This document shows, piece after piece, positions 50,139 to 59,663 of a DNA stretch of 64,000 bases. The position numbers were made by a program, and so were the translations under genes. Position 1 is the stretch's first letter. Every line of letters begins with the position of its first letter. The DNA is from Hyphomonas sp. (lineage in GTDB: Bacteria; Pseudomonadota; Alphaproteobacteria; Caulobacterales; Hyphomonadaceae). Location of the stretch: NCBI RefSeq assembly GCF_013823385.1, contig NZ_PNMA01000009.1, positions 1 through 64,000 of the forward strand. The letters are read 5' to 3'. Below the pieces are notes generated by a model that worked only from the letters and a program-made list of their open reading frames with translations, was not told the DNA's origin and did not search any database.

Positions 50139-52349
50139 TCAGAAGCCGTTGGAGCCGAAATTGCCGAGCGACAGCAGCGAGAAACGGATCTGGAAGCTCT
50201 CCTGCGGCCCGAGCGTCCGGTCGCGCACCTCTGAGCGGTCATAGATGATCTCGAAACGGGCGCAGTCGTCGGTATAGGCCAGGCCGATTTCCTGACGTGT
50301 ATCGACATTGCGGCTGATGTCGCGCAGCTGGCCGAAAATGATCGAATAGCGGCTGGTTATGTCGATTTCGCCGCGCAGGTAGATGCCTTCATCGGAGGTT
50401 CCGGCCGGGCTGATGCGTTCGTCGATCTTGTAATACTGGCCGACCCCGCGGAAGCGGTTGAAGGAGGTGGAGGCGCGCATATCGAGCCGGCTGAGCGACA
50501 GGTCGTCCTCGTTCAGGCGCACGCGCGAGTTGAGCTGCAGCGCCTGTCCCATCTTCAGGCTGGCGGAGGCAAGCCAGTCTGAGGAGGTGCCATTGAGGTT
50601 GCTGGCGACATCAAAGTTCGGATCGACGCGGGAGCGCCAGCGGCGCCCGACCGTGGTGGAGATTTCCGTGCCGTTCTTCCAGATCGCGCGCGCGGTGATG
50701 CCGGCGCTCAGCTTTCCGTCGCCTTCGTAAAGGTCGTAATTTCCAACGCCATTGGGTTCAAACAGGCTGGATTCGTCGAATTCGTAGAGCAGGCTGTCTT
50801 CCACCGGGATGGCGGGGTCGTTCACATTCGAGAAGCCCCAGGCCGCCATCACGGCCGGTTCAAGCATCAGATCCACGCTCTTGCCCCGGCGGATCAGCGG
50901 ATAGGCGAGCGTGGCGCCCGTATTGCCCACGGCGCGGGCCACCGAATCCTTGCCGCTGACGGCTTCGTCCAGCAGGTAATAGTCGCCGCGCAGCTCTGCG
51001 AAGGGCTTGAAGGTGAAGCCGCCGGGCAGGATTTTCATCGTGCTCCAGTCCCCGCCGAGGCTGACGCGGTGGCTGTCGGCGCCGACTTCCCGGGTGAGGA
51101 TGGCCGAAGAGGCGTTGACGGAGGCAAAGCCCAGATCGCCCATATCCCAGTATTTCTCGGCATAGGCGAGGGGCGCGACATTGGGCAGGCGGGCGGCATC
51201 ATCCTCGCCGCGCAGGCCCTGGAAGTTCAGGACAGCCGCGTCTGTGTAATAGCTGTCGCCCTGGCCGGTGACGAACACCTGGGAGAGCAGGCGGCGCGGC
51301 TGGTTTGAATAGAGGCCCCGCTTGGCGTTCTGATTGCTGATCCGGTAGCGCAGGTCGTAGAGGTCGTCCGTCTGGGTTTCCAGGCCGAAGCCCCACTGCC
51401 AGCCCGGCGTGATCGTGAACAGGCCATTGCCATAGAGGTGGCCGCGGAAGGACTCTTCGCCGAAGGTCTGCCCGTTGCTGTCAAAATCCGCTTCGTGGGT
51501 GAAGCTGCCCTCCAGACTGACGGCGCCGGAATAGAACCGTTTGCGCGCTTCCACCCCGATCAGCGGGTTCACCTTCTGGTAAACGGTGGGCGAAATCGTG
51601 ATGTCGGAATAGTCTGAAACGGCCCAGTAATAGGGCTGTTTGTAGAAGCCGCCCACCATCGTGGAGAGGCCGGCATTGGGCATCAGGAATCCTGAGCGGC
51701 GCTCGGAATTGGGATCGGGGTGAGACAGATAGGGCAGGTAGAATACCGGGACGCCGGCCACTTCGAGCACCGCGTCACGGTAGGAGATCATCTGCGTTTC
51801 TTCGTCCAGCACCGCGCGGCGCGCCCGGATCTGCCAGGTAGGCTTCTTGTCTTCGCAGACAGGGCAGGCGGTATAGACGATATGCTCCATGGCATTGATG
51901 CCATCGGAGCGGCGGATGGCGGATTTGGCGGCGACGGAGGCATTGCCTTCCAGCCGGGCCGAATAGCCGATGGCATAGCCATCGGAGAGGTTGGGGCCGA
52001 CATCGACCTCATCGGCGAATTGCTGGCTGCCATCGGCCTCGATGATGATGACATTCCCCGAAGCGCGGGCGCGCTCGGTGGTGCGGTCATAGATCAGCCG
52101 GTCAGCGCGCAGGATGCGGCCCTGATAGAGGGCTTCGACATTGCCTTCGGCGATGATCGTGTTGTCGGCGGAGTTTTCGTAGACCGTATCGGCCTCCAGA
52201 ACCACGCGTTCGTCCGTGGTGGCTGCAGGCGTGCCGGTTTCAGGGCCACTCTGGGCATGGGCCGCGACGGGCAGGACCGCCGAAAATCCGGCGAGCAGCG
52301 CATAGTGAGACCATTTCACCACAGATGGCATCCTGAACAACCCGTACAC
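50139..52349 (-). CDS. lptD: LPS-assembly protein LptD
   Basis: OstA-like 'LEADTVYENSADNTIIAEGNVEALYQGRILRADRLIYDRTTERARASGNVIIIEADG' and beta-barrel; 'VPVFYLPYLSHPDPNSERRSGFLMPNAG'. Confidence 0.94.
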   Translation of the reverse strand: MYGLFRMPSVVKWSHYALLAGFSAVLPVAAHAQSGPETGTPAATTDERVVLEADTVYENSADNTIIAEGNVEALYQGRILRADRLIYDRTTERARASGNVIIIEADGSQQFADEVDVGPNLSDGYAIGYSARLEGNASVAAKSAIRRSDGINAMEHIVYTACPVCEDKKPTWQIRARRAVLDEETQMISYRDAVLEVAGVPVFYLPYLSHPDPNSERRSGFLMPNAGLSTMVGGFYKQPYYWAVSDYSDITISPTVYQKVNPLIGVEARKRFYSGAVSLEGSFTHEADFDSNGQTFGEESFRGHLYGNGLFTITPGWQWGFGLETQTDDLYDLRYRISNQNAKRGLYSNQPRRLLSQVFVTGQGDSYYTDAAVLNFQGLRGEDDAARLPNVAPLAYAEKYWDMGDLGFASVNASSAILTREVGADSHRVSLGGDWSTMKILPGGFTFKPFAELRGDYYLLDEAVSGKDSVARAVGNTGATLAYPLIRRGKSVDLMLEPAVMAAWGFSNVNDPAIPVEDSLLYEFDESSLFEPNGVGNYDLYEGDGKLSAGITARAIWKNGTEISTTVGRRWRSRVDPNFDVASNLNGTSSDWLASASLKMGQALQLNSRVRLNEDDLSLSRLDMRASTSFNRFRGVGQYYKIDERISPAGTSDEGIYLRGEIDITSRYSIIFGQLRDISRNVDTRQEIGLAYTDDCARFEIIYDRSEVRDRTLGPQESFQIRFSLLSLGNFGSNGF

Positions 52350-52538
52350 AACGCCCCACCCGGCATCCGGCGCCGCGTTTTTCCCGAAAGGTGAGGCTTA
52401 GAGAGGAACCGCCGGGGCGTCCAGCCATCCAATTGCCGGTATATGCTTTCGGGCCATTACAGTGCTGTCAGGCCACAGCCGAACCTTACCATTCCCTGAC
52501 AATTCAAGGCGCGAGCAGGCACAGACAAGGACAGGGCG

Positions 52539-52578
52539 CGGACATTTGCGGACAAATCCGGACATTTCCGGACAGGTT
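52539..52578. repeat. Four 10-bp direct repeats starting CGGACA
   Basis: CGGACATTTG / CGGACAAATC / CGGACATTTC / CGGACAGGTT in exact 10-bp register, abutting the dprA stop. Confidence 0.85.
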
Positions 52579-53694
52579 TCAGACAGCCCGCGCCGCCAGG
52601 CCGCCGGGGAAGGTGATCGCCTCGCCGGCAAGTTCCAGCTCCATCAGGATGGCCCCGACACGGGCGGCGTGGATGCCCGTGGCGCGGGCGATCTCGTCCA
52701 GCGGCATGGCATGGGGGCTGAGCGCTTCGCGGACGCGGGCGGTTTCAGACGGCGGGATGGGATCGCCGCCGCCATGGACCGGATCATACATTTCCGCCGG
52801 GGGCGCGGAGACCTGCAGCAGGGGCAGGCTGCTCAGCACTTCCAGCACATCGCCGGCATGGCGGACCAGGGCCGCGCCGTTGCGGATGAGGTTGTTGGTG
52901 CCTGCCGCGCGCGGATCGAGCGGGGAGCCGGGGACGGCCATCACCTCGCGGCCCTGTTCATTCGCGACACGGGCAGAGATCAGCGAGCCGGAGCGCTCGG
53001 CCGCTTCTACCACCACGGTGCCGCGGGCAAGGCCGGTGATGATGCGGTTGCGGCGGGGGAAGTCCTGCGCCTTGGCGCGGTGGCCGAAGGGCATTTCGGA
53101 GAGGATGAGGCCCTGCTGGGCGATTTCGGCATAGAGCCGGTCATGCTGGGGCGGGTAGACGTGATCGATGCCGCCGCCGAGCACGGCGATGGTGCCGGTG
53201 GAGAGGCTGGCGGCGTGGGCCTCCCCGTCAATGCCGAGGGCGAGGCCGGAGACGATGGTGTAGCCGGCCTTCCCAAGGCCAGCGGCCATATCCCGCGCGA
53301 TCTTGCGGCCGGCGGCAGACGCATTGCGCGCGCCGACGATGGCGCAGCTGGGCTGGGCAGCGAGGGCGGCATTGCCCAGCAGGGTGAGCGCCGGGGGCGG
53401 GGGATCAAGCGCGCGCAGGAGGGCGGGGAAGTCCGGCTCGCAGCTCGCCACGATGCGGGCGCCATATCGGGTGGCCGCGTCGATCTCGCGGGCGATACTG
53501 TCCGCAGACGGAATGGCGACGGATTTGCCGCGCAGGGCGCGGCTGGCGATTTCCGGCAGGGCGGTGAGCGCGCGCCCGGCATCGCCATAGCGGCCGATCA
53601 GCTGGGCGAAGGTGACCGGGCCGACGTTTTGTGTGCGCGCCAGGCGCAGCCAGTCAAGGCGTTCCCCATCGGTGAGGGGACGCGCCAGCGTCAT
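52579..53694 (-). CDS. dprA: DNA-processing protein DprA
   Basis: 'CAIVGARNASAAGRKIARDMAAGLGKAGYTIVSGLALGIDGEAH', 'FPRRNRIITGLARGTVVVEAAERSGSLISA'. Confidence 0.95.
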   Translation of the reverse strand: MTLARPLTDGERLDWLRLARTQNVGPVTFAQLIGRYGDAGRALTALPEIASRALRGKSVAIPSADSIAREIDAATRYGARIVASCEPDFPALLRALDPPPPALTLLGNAALAAQPSCAIVGARNASAAGRKIARDMAAGLGKAGYTIVSGLALGIDGEAHAASLSTGTIAVLGGGIDHVYPPQHDRLYAEIAQQGLILSEMPFGHRAKAQDFPRRNRIITGLARGTVVVEAAERSGSLISARVANEQGREVMAVPGSPLDPRAAGTNNLIRNGAALVRHAGDVLEVLSSLPLLQVSAPPAEMYDPVHGGGDPIPPSETARVREALSPHAMPLDEIARATGIHAARVGAILMELELAGEAITFPGGLAARAV

Positions 53695-54350
53695 TCTCCG
53701 GCGGCGTCTTTCTTCTTGGCGCCGAAGCGGGGCTCAGTGCCTGCAAGCAGGCGGCCGATATTGGCCCGGTGCGTCCAGAAGACGAGTACGGAGAGGGCGG
53801 CAAGGCCGCCGAGGATCACCGGGCTGCGCTCTCCCAGAAGATACGCTCCCGGAGGAACGGCGACGGCGGCGGTGAGCGCCGAAAGCGAGGAAATGCGCGT
53901 GAGGGCGAACATGCCGAGCCAGACCGGCGCGCCTACGACGAGGCCGTGCAGCGGCGTGATGAAGAGGAGCAGGCCGGCATAGGTGGCCACGCCCTTGCCG
54001 CCCTTGAACTTTAGCCAGAGGGGATAGCAATGGCCGAGGAAGGCAGCGGCGCCCGCGACCATGCCCGCTTCGCGCCCCGCGATCAGCGTGAAGGCGAGGG
54101 CGACGAGGCCGGCCTTCAGGCTGTCGAGCAGGAGGGTGGCGAGGGCCAGATCCTTGCGGCCTGTGCGCAGGACGTTTGTGGCGCCGATGCTTTTCGAGCC
54201 GATCTCGCGGATGTCTCCGAGGCCGGCGGCCTTGACCAGGACGAGGCCAAACGGGATCGACCCGGCGAGATAGCCCGCCACCGCCGCGACTGCGTAAATT
54301 GCCCATTCCGGCATGTGTGCTGGTTCCTCGCCCGACCCTGTTGAGGGCAA
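53691..54350 (-). CDS. plsY: Acyl-phosphate glycerol-3-phosphate acyltransferase
   Basis: 'YLAGSIPFGLVLVKAAGLGDIREIGSKSIGATNVLRTGRK', 'GHCYPLWLKFKGGKGVATYAG'. Confidence 0.96.
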   Translation of the reverse strand: MPSTGSGEEPAHMPEWAIYAVAAVAGYLAGSIPFGLVLVKAAGLGDIREIGSKSIGATNVLRTGRKDLALATLLLDSLKAGLVALAFTLIAGREAGMVAGAAAFLGHCYPLWLKFKGGKGVATYAGLLLFITPLHGLVVGAPVWLGMFALTRISSLSALTAAVAVPPGAYLLGERSPVILGGLAALSVLVFWTHRANIGRLLAGTEPRFGAKKKDAAGE

Positions 54351-54401
54351 GGTTTAGGGGGGCGGGGGGGAAGGGGCAAGTGGGCAGGCGTTGTGGTCTG
54401 C

Positions 54402-54539
54402 TGAGAGCTGCCCCACCCCAACCCTCCCCACATCCGTGGGGAGGGGGCCTGTTGCTCTGTGGGGATAGGTAAGCTCTCCAACGGCACGACCTTACCCCCT
54501 CCCCATGACTATGGGGAGGGTTGGGGTGGGGGTCGGGGA
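54402..54539. repeat. Palindromic intergenic element, copy A, with 20-bp perfect inverted repeats
   Basis: CCCCACCCCAACCCTCCCCA (54411-54430) and TGGGGAGGGTTGGGGTGGGG (54512-54531). Shares GGGGAGGGGGCCTGTTGCTCTGT...GCTCTCCAAC.GCACGACC with copy B. Confidence 0.9.
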
Positions 54540-54549
54540 TTGGGAAAGC

Positions 54550-54948
54550 CTACTTCAACAGCCGCATCCCCGCTTCCTTTGCGGCGTTGCGGTCGAAGGT
54601 GACGGTTTCGCTTGCGCCGGCGAGGCTGGCGGTTTCGGTGATGAGGGCGTCGGCGAAGTCGGCCGAGGAAGACGCCATGTAGACGCCGAGCGCCCGGTAG
54701 GCGGCTTCGGCGTTCTCGACGATGAGTTCAGACGAGCGGAGCAGGCCTTCGAGGACGCGGGCAATGTCTCCGCGCGGGGCCTTGTAGGCACGGGCGAGCA
54801 CCCAGCTGATTTCGGCCAGGACGACGGCGCTGATGAAGCCGGGGCGGTCTTTCGTCAGGCGCGAGATGAAACGTGTGGCGGCGGCAGACTGGGCGGCATC
54901 ATCCTGCACGAGGAAGCGGATGACGATATTGGTGTCGAGGCCGGTCAT
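54550..54948 (-). CDS. PIN-domain (VapC-like) toxin
   Basis: 'MTGLDTNIVIRFLVQDDAAQSAAATRFI...AEISWVLARAY...ADFADALITETASLAGASETVTFDRNAAKEAGMRLL'. Confidence 0.9.
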   Translation of the reverse strand: MTGLDTNIVIRFLVQDDAAQSAAATRFISRLTKDRPGFISAVVLAEISWVLARAYKAPRGDIARVLEGLLRSSELIVENAEAAYRALGVYMASSSADFADALITETASLAGASETVTFDRNAAKEAGMRLLK

Positions 54949-54955
54949 GGACCGG

Positions 54956-55195
54956 TCATCCGCCTTTGGCGCCGCCCGCGATGGCGGCGTCCATGTCTTC
55001 CAGGGAAACAGGCTTCTTCGGTTTCGGGATGATGCCCTTGAGGCGTTTGACCGGCTGGGTGGCAGGCAGGACGGCGAAATTTCCATCGGCCATGCGCACG
55101 AAATCCACCCGGTCTCCTGGCCCAATGCCAAGGGCCTCGCGCACGGCCTTGGGCACGGTGATCTGGCCTTTGGAGGTGATCGTGGCGGTGGACAT
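54956..55195 (-). CDS. AbrB/MazE/SpoVT-family antitoxin
   Basis: 'MSTATITSKGQITVPKAVREALGIGPGDRVDFVRMADGNFAVLPA', immediately upstream of the PIN gene. Confidence 0.92.
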   Translation of the reverse strand: MSTATITSKGQITVPKAVREALGIGPGDRVDFVRMADGNFAVLPATQPVKRLKGIIPKPKKPVSLEDMDAAIAGGAKGG

Positions 55196-55276
55196 GGGCT
55201 TGCCTTAAGTCTGGTAAGGAGAAAAGTAAGGCGTAGGGAAAGCCAAGTCAAGGAAAGCGGCTGTCCAGCTTGCGCC

Positions 55277-55340
55277 CCTTAGCCTCCCCTCCGCAGCGGG
55301 GGAGGTGGATCGCGCTGCAGGCGCGAGACCGAGGGGGCGA
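55277..55340. repeat. REP-like palindromic element
   Basis: CCTCCCCTCCGCAGCGGGGGAGG followed by CGCGCTGCAGGCGCG and GAGGGGG. Confidence 0.65.
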
Positions 55341-55346
55341 TTGATT

Positions 55347-55525
55347 GTGGAGAGCTGCCCCACCCCGTCATTCGGGCAATCGCAGTGCGATTGCTGATCC
55401 TCATGACCCCCATAGTCATGGGGAGGGGGCCTGTTGCTCTGTCGGGAGATAGGGAAGCTCTCCAACCGCACGACCTGACCCCCTCCCCATGACGATGGGG
55501 AGGGTGGGGGTCGGGGGTGGGGGCG
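55347..55525. repeat. Palindromic intergenic element, copy B (direct orientation relative to copy A)
   Basis: GAGAGCTGCCCCACCCC...ATGGGGAGGGGGCCTGTTGCTCTGT...GCTCTCCAACCGCACGACC...CCCCCTCCCCATGACGATGGGGAGGGTGGGGG. Contains an extra internal hairpin segment compared with copy A. Confidence 0.85.
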
Positions 55526-56137
55526 TTAGCTGGCCGCGCCGATTTCTTTGATCAGGGCGCTGACATCGCCGCCATTCTTGTCCAGCATGGCCTGGAACTG
55601 GGCGCGTTGTTCGATGGCGAACCAGAGGCCCATGGCTTCGATGTCGGTGACTTTCCAGCCATTGTTCTCATTGACGCGCCAGCTGACCATATGTTCCTTG
55701 TTGTCGACGCCGCTGACTTTGGTGGTGACGATGGCGTCGCCCGGCTTGCGCTCGACGGTGCGCAGGATTTCCACTTCGGCTTCGGAGAAATCGGCCAGGT
55801 GTTCGCGCAGCTGGACGCGGGCGAAGCTGTGGAAGGCTTTCATGAAGTCTGCCTGCGTGGCTTCGTCCATGCCGCGCCAGTGGCGGCCCATGGTGAACTG
55901 GGCAACGCGTTCCACATCGATCACTTTTAGAATTTCATCCGCCTCCTGATCGGAAATATGCGCGTCCTGCAGCGCCGCGAGGGTGCGGTCGACAGCGGTT
56001 TCAACGACGGCTTCGGGGGTCGCGCCTGTCGCGGCTGCAGGCTGGGCGAGGAAAGCGAAGGAGAGCGCAAGGCCGGTGAGGGCGTGGCGCGTCTTGAGGG
56101 CTGGGAGGGACTTCAGGACTGGCATGTTCGGCTCCAT
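55526..56137 (-). CDS. MlaC/Ttg2-like phospholipid-binding ABC transport protein
   Basis: 'FTMGRHWRGMDEATQADFMKAFHSFARVQLREHLADFSEAEVEIL...WRVNENNGWKVTDIEAMGLWFAIEQRAQFQAMLDKNGGDVSALIKEI'. Confidence 0.9.
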   Translation of the reverse strand: MEPNMPVLKSLPALKTRHALTGLALSFAFLAQPAAATGATPEAVVETAVDRTLAALQDAHISDQEADEILKVIDVERVAQFTMGRHWRGMDEATQADFMKAFHSFARVQLREHLADFSEAEVEILRTVERKPGDAIVTTKVSGVDNKEHMVSWRVNENNGWKVTDIEAMGLWFAIEQRAQFQAMLDKNGGDVSALIKEIGAAS

Positions 56138-56241
56138 CGGGTCTGTGTCGTATCCGGAAGGAATTCGACTTCGCTGATGAACGCCTCGCCGGGTCTATCG
56201 GTTCCCGGCGGCACTGAGGGTGGGATCAGGGGGTGTGGCTT

Positions 56242-57084
56242 TCAGGCATCAATGCAGACCTGCTTCTGGTCGCCAAGGCCTTGTATTCCAAGGGTAACCA
56301 CGTCGCCGGCGCGCAGATAGCGGGGCGGGGTGCGCGAGAGGCCGACGCCGGGGGGCGTGCCGGTGGAGATCACGTCGCCGGGCTGGAGGCTCATGAATTG
56401 GGAGAGGTAGCTGACGATGTGGGCGACGCCGAAAATCATCGTCGAGGTGGAGCCGCGCTGCATCGCTTCCCCGTTCACGTCGAGCCACAGGGAGAGGGCG
56501 TGGGGATCGGGCACTTCATCCCGCGTGACGAGCCAGGGGCCGATGGGGCCGAACGTGTCAGCGCTCTTGCCCTTTACCCATTGGCCGGTGCCTTCCAGCT
56601 GAAACGCACGCTCGGAGACATCATGGATGACGCAATAGCCCGCGACATGATCCAGGGCATCTTCCCGGCTGACATATTTCGTCTGTTTACCGATGACGAT
56701 GCCGAGTTCGACTTCCCAGTCTGTCTTTTCCGAGCGGCGGGGAATTTCCAGATGGTCGTTCGGGCCGCAGATGGCGCTGGTGGCCTTGAAGAAGACGACG
56801 GGCTCTGCCGGGACGGCGGCGCCGGTTTCGGCGGCGTGATCGGCATAGTTCAGCCCTATACAGATGAATTTGCCGACGCCCGCGACGCAGGGGCCGATGC
56901 GGCTGGCGGGCGGGAGAATGGGGAGGGCGGTGAGGTCCTCCTTGCGCAGCTGGTCCAGCACGGCATCGGCGAGGGCGGGGCCGTCCCAGTCATCCACCAG
57001 GGCGGAGACATCGCGGTAGTTTCCGCTGGGATCGAGGAGGGCCGGCTTTTCGCGCCCAGCAGGGCCGATTCTCAGGAGTTTCAT
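56242..57084 (-). CDS. Fumarylacetoacetate hydrolase family protein, probable 2,4-diketo-3-deoxy-L-fuconate hydrolase
   Basis: 'IGLNYADHAAETGAAVPAEPVVFFKATSAICGPNDHLEIPR', 'MSLQPGDVISTGTPPGVG'; last gene of the fucose-type cassette. Confidence 0.85.
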   Translation of the reverse strand: MKLLRIGPAGREKPALLDPSGNYRDVSALVDDWDGPALADAVLDQLRKEDLTALPILPPASRIGPCVAGVGKFICIGLNYADHAAETGAAVPAEPVVFFKATSAICGPNDHLEIPRRSEKTDWEVELGIVIGKQTKYVSREDALDHVAGYCVIHDVSERAFQLEGTGQWVKGKSADTFGPIGPWLVTRDEVPDPHALSLWLDVNGEAMQRGSTSTMIFGVAHIVSYLSQFMSLQPGDVISTGTPPGVGLSRTPPRYLRAGDVVTLGIQGLGDQKQVCIDA

Positions 57085-57095
57085 CTCATCGGTTC

Positions 57096-57830
57096 CTAAT
57101 TGGTCCAGCCACCATCCACGACATGGATGGCGCCGGTGGTGAAGGAGGCCTCATCCGAGGCGAGATAGACGGCCAGATGGGCGATTTCTTCGGCTGTGCC
57201 GAGGCGGCCCATGGGCTGGCGGGCGATGAACATCTGGCGGGCTGTGTCATAATCCCCCTGCGCCGACATGCGGCCCTGCAGGGAGGGCGTATCGACCGTG
57301 CCCGGACAGATGGCGTTGCAGCGGATGTTGCGGCCGGCATAGTCTGCGGCGATGGCCTTGGTGAGGCCGATGACGCCGGCCTTGGTGGCGCCATAGGCGA
57401 AGCGGTTTGGCGCGCCGGTGACGCTGGAGGCGACAGAACTCATGTTCAGGATGACGCCGCGGCCATGGGCCAGCATGTTCGGCAGGGCGGCGCGGCAGGT
57501 TTCGTACATCGAGGTGAGGTTGATCAGCAGCGAGCGGTCCCAGTCTGCGCGGCCGCATTGCTCAATCGTGCCGTGATGGACCCAACCAGCGACGTTGAAG
57601 AGGATGTCCAGATCGCCATGGGCCGCAAGGAGGCGGGCGATGGCGGCGGGGTCTGTCACGTCCAGCACCTGCGTTTCAATGTTCGCGGCGTTGAGCGCCG
57701 AGAGGGCGTCTGCGTTGATGTCGGTGGCGATGACATGGGCGCCTTCGCGGGCGAACGCCTCGGCCGAGGCGCGGCCGATCCCGGCGCCTGCAGCGGTAAT
57801 CAGTGCTTTCTTGCCTGTCAGACGGCCCAT
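57096..57830 (-). CDS. SDR, probable 2-keto-3-deoxy-L-fuconate dehydrogenase
   Basis: 'MGRLTGKKALITAAGAGIGRASAEAFAREGAHVIATDIN...NVAGWVHHGTIEQCG...YGATKAGVIGLTKAIAADY'. Confidence 0.85.
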   Translation of the reverse strand: MGRLTGKKALITAAGAGIGRASAEAFAREGAHVIATDINADALSALNAANIETQVLDVTDPAAIARLLAAHGDLDILFNVAGWVHHGTIEQCGRADWDRSLLINLTSMYETCRAALPNMLAHGRGVILNMSSVASSVTGAPNRFAYGATKAGVIGLTKAIAADYAGRNIRCNAICPGTVDTPSLQGRMSAQGDYDTARQMFIARQPMGRLGTAEEIAHLAVYLASDEASFTTGAIHVVDGGWTN

Positions 57831-57831
57831 G

Positions 57832-58671
57832 TCATGCTCCTGATCGGTTGAGATAGATGCGCCGGGCATTGCCTGCCCAGACGGCATCCTGATGCTCCGG
57901 GAAGAAACGATTTATCAGCCGCGCGCTCTGGGCGGCCCAGCCGGCATAGTCTCCGGCCAGATTGAGCACCGGCCAGTCGCTGCCCCACATCACGCGGGAC
58001 GGCCCGAAACAGTCGCGGATATGGGCGGCCACCTCACCGAGGGCGTCGTCGCTGGTGCGGGGCCCGGCTTCGGTGAGCAGGCCGGAGAGTTTGCAGGCGG
58101 CGTTGGGGCGCCGGGCGAGGGCGGCAAGGTCTGTGCGCCAGGTGGCGAGATTGCCGCTGGCGATCTGGGGTTTGCCGCCATGGTTGAGGACGATCTGCAG
58201 GGCGGGGTGGCGATCGGCCAGCCGGGTCATGAAGGGGATGAGATCGGCGCGGGCATGGCCGTCGAAGACGAGGCCGTGCGCGGCCATCGCTTCCAGCAGG
58301 GGCGAGAAGGCGGGGCGGAGAATCCATTCCGGGTCCGGAAGGTCGGCGATCATGGGGCGCAGGCCGAGCATTCGGCGGTCAGCTGCGCGGCGGGCGATTT
58401 CGGCGGCGGCATCAGCTGCCTCGAAATCCACCCAGCCGACGACGCCGGCAACCCTCGCGTCGGCTTCGGCGAGGGAGAGGAGGTAGTTCGTTTCGGCGGC
58501 GGTGGCGGCGGCCTGGACGAGGATGGTGCGCGAGATGCCGGCCGCGCGAGCGGCGGGCCAGGCGTCGTCGATCTCAAAGTCACGATAGATCGCGCCGAGG
58601 TCTGGCGTCATCCAGTCATAATCGCCGCGCGCGAGGCGCCAGACATGCATATGGGTGTCGATCTTTTCCAT
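57832..58671 (-). CDS. Amidohydrolase 2 family, probable L-fuconolactonase
   Basis: 'MEKIDTHMHVWRLARGDYDWMTPDLGAIYRDFEIDD', 'VMWGSDWPVLNLAGDYAGW'. Confidence 0.87.
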   Translation of the reverse strand: MEKIDTHMHVWRLARGDYDWMTPDLGAIYRDFEIDDAWPAARAAGISRTILVQAAATAAETNYLLSLAEADARVAGVVGWVDFEAADAAAEIARRAADRRMLGLRPMIADLPDPEWILRPAFSPLLEAMAAHGLVFDGHARADLIPFMTRLADRHPALQIVLNHGGKPQIASGNLATWRTDLAALARRPNAACKLSGLLTEAGPRTSDDALGEVAAHIRDCFGPSRVMWGSDWPVLNLAGDYAGWAAQSARLINRFFPEHQDAVWAGNARRIYLNRSGA

Positions 58672-59663
58672 CAGGGCACCGGCGCCTCGGCGGAAATGAG
58701 GCCCTTGTCTTTCAGCGCGGTCCAGAGGGCAGGATCAATCGTCTCGCCGATCCAGCTGGCGATCTGGTTTACCTGCGCCGCTGATTGAGCGCCGGGGACA
58801 ACGGAGATGACCGCCGGATGGGCCTTGCAGAAATGCAGCGCAGCGGCCGGAAGGGACGCGCCGAATGATCCGCATACGTCCCGAAGGGCGTTGGCGCGCT
58901 CGACCGCCCAGCCAGGCGCGGCGGCGTAGTTATAATGAAGCGCGTCCCCCGGCGCGGCGGCGAGGAGGCCGGAATTGAAGGCGCCGCCGATGATGACTTT
59001 AACGCCTGCGCGGTGGCATTCATCGAGGAAGCCGAGGGAGGCGGCATGTTCCAGCAGCGTGTAGCGGCCGGCGAGCAGCAGCAGGTCGAGATCGAAATGT
59101 TCCAGCACGTCCCGGCAGACATCGATTTCGTTGACGCCGAGGCCGATGGCGCGGGTGAGCCCTTCCCATTTCATGGCGGCCATTTCCGGCAGGGATTCTT
59201 CCAGGGCCTGCGCCAGGATTTGCGGATGGGCGGCGCCATGCGTCATCTCGCCAATATCATGCAGCAGCAGGACATCGACCGACGGGACGCCGAGGCGGGC
59301 CTGGCTGCCCTCAAAGGCGGCTCGGATACCGTGGGCGGAATAATCGAAGACGGGGACGAACGGGGCCGGATCGGCAAAGCCATTGTCTGGAACAGGACGC
59401 CCGGCGGCCGGCTCCAGCCGGCGGCCAACCTTGGTGGAGAGGAAAGGCTGGGCGCCTTCGGCCCAGCGATGGGCGCCGACGCGCTGCTCGCTGAGGCCGT
59501 GGCCATAGAAGGGGGCGGTGTCGATATAGGTGAGGCCCGCCGCCTGCGCTGCCGTCAGTGTATGACTGGCCTGCGCATCAGAAACCGCCGTATACAGATT
59601 GCCGAGCCCCGCAGCGCCGAGGCCGAAATCCGGCAGGGAGAAGGGGGCGGGCGCGGCTCTCAT
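58671..59663 (-). CDS. Aldo/keto reductase, probable L-fucose dehydrogenase
   Basis: 'GLGAAGLGNLYTAVSDAQASHTLTAAQAAGLTYIDTAPFYGHGLSEQRVG', 'VDVLLLHDIGE', 'ISVVPGAQSAAQVNQ'. Confidence 0.87.
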   Translation of the reverse strand: MRAAPAPFSLPDFGLGAAGLGNLYTAVSDAQASHTLTAAQAAGLTYIDTAPFYGHGLSEQRVGAHRWAEGAQPFLSTKVGRRLEPAAGRPVPDNGFADPAPFVPVFDYSAHGIRAAFEGSQARLGVPSVDVLLLHDIGEMTHGAAHPQILAQALEESLPEMAAMKWEGLTRAIGLGVNEIDVCRDVLEHFDLDLLLLAGRYTLLEHAASLGFLDECHRAGVKVIIGGAFNSGLLAAAPGDALHYNYAAAPGWAVERANALRDVCGSFGASLPAAALHFCKAHPAVISVVPGAQSAAQVNQIASWIGETIDPALWTALKDKGLISAEAPVP

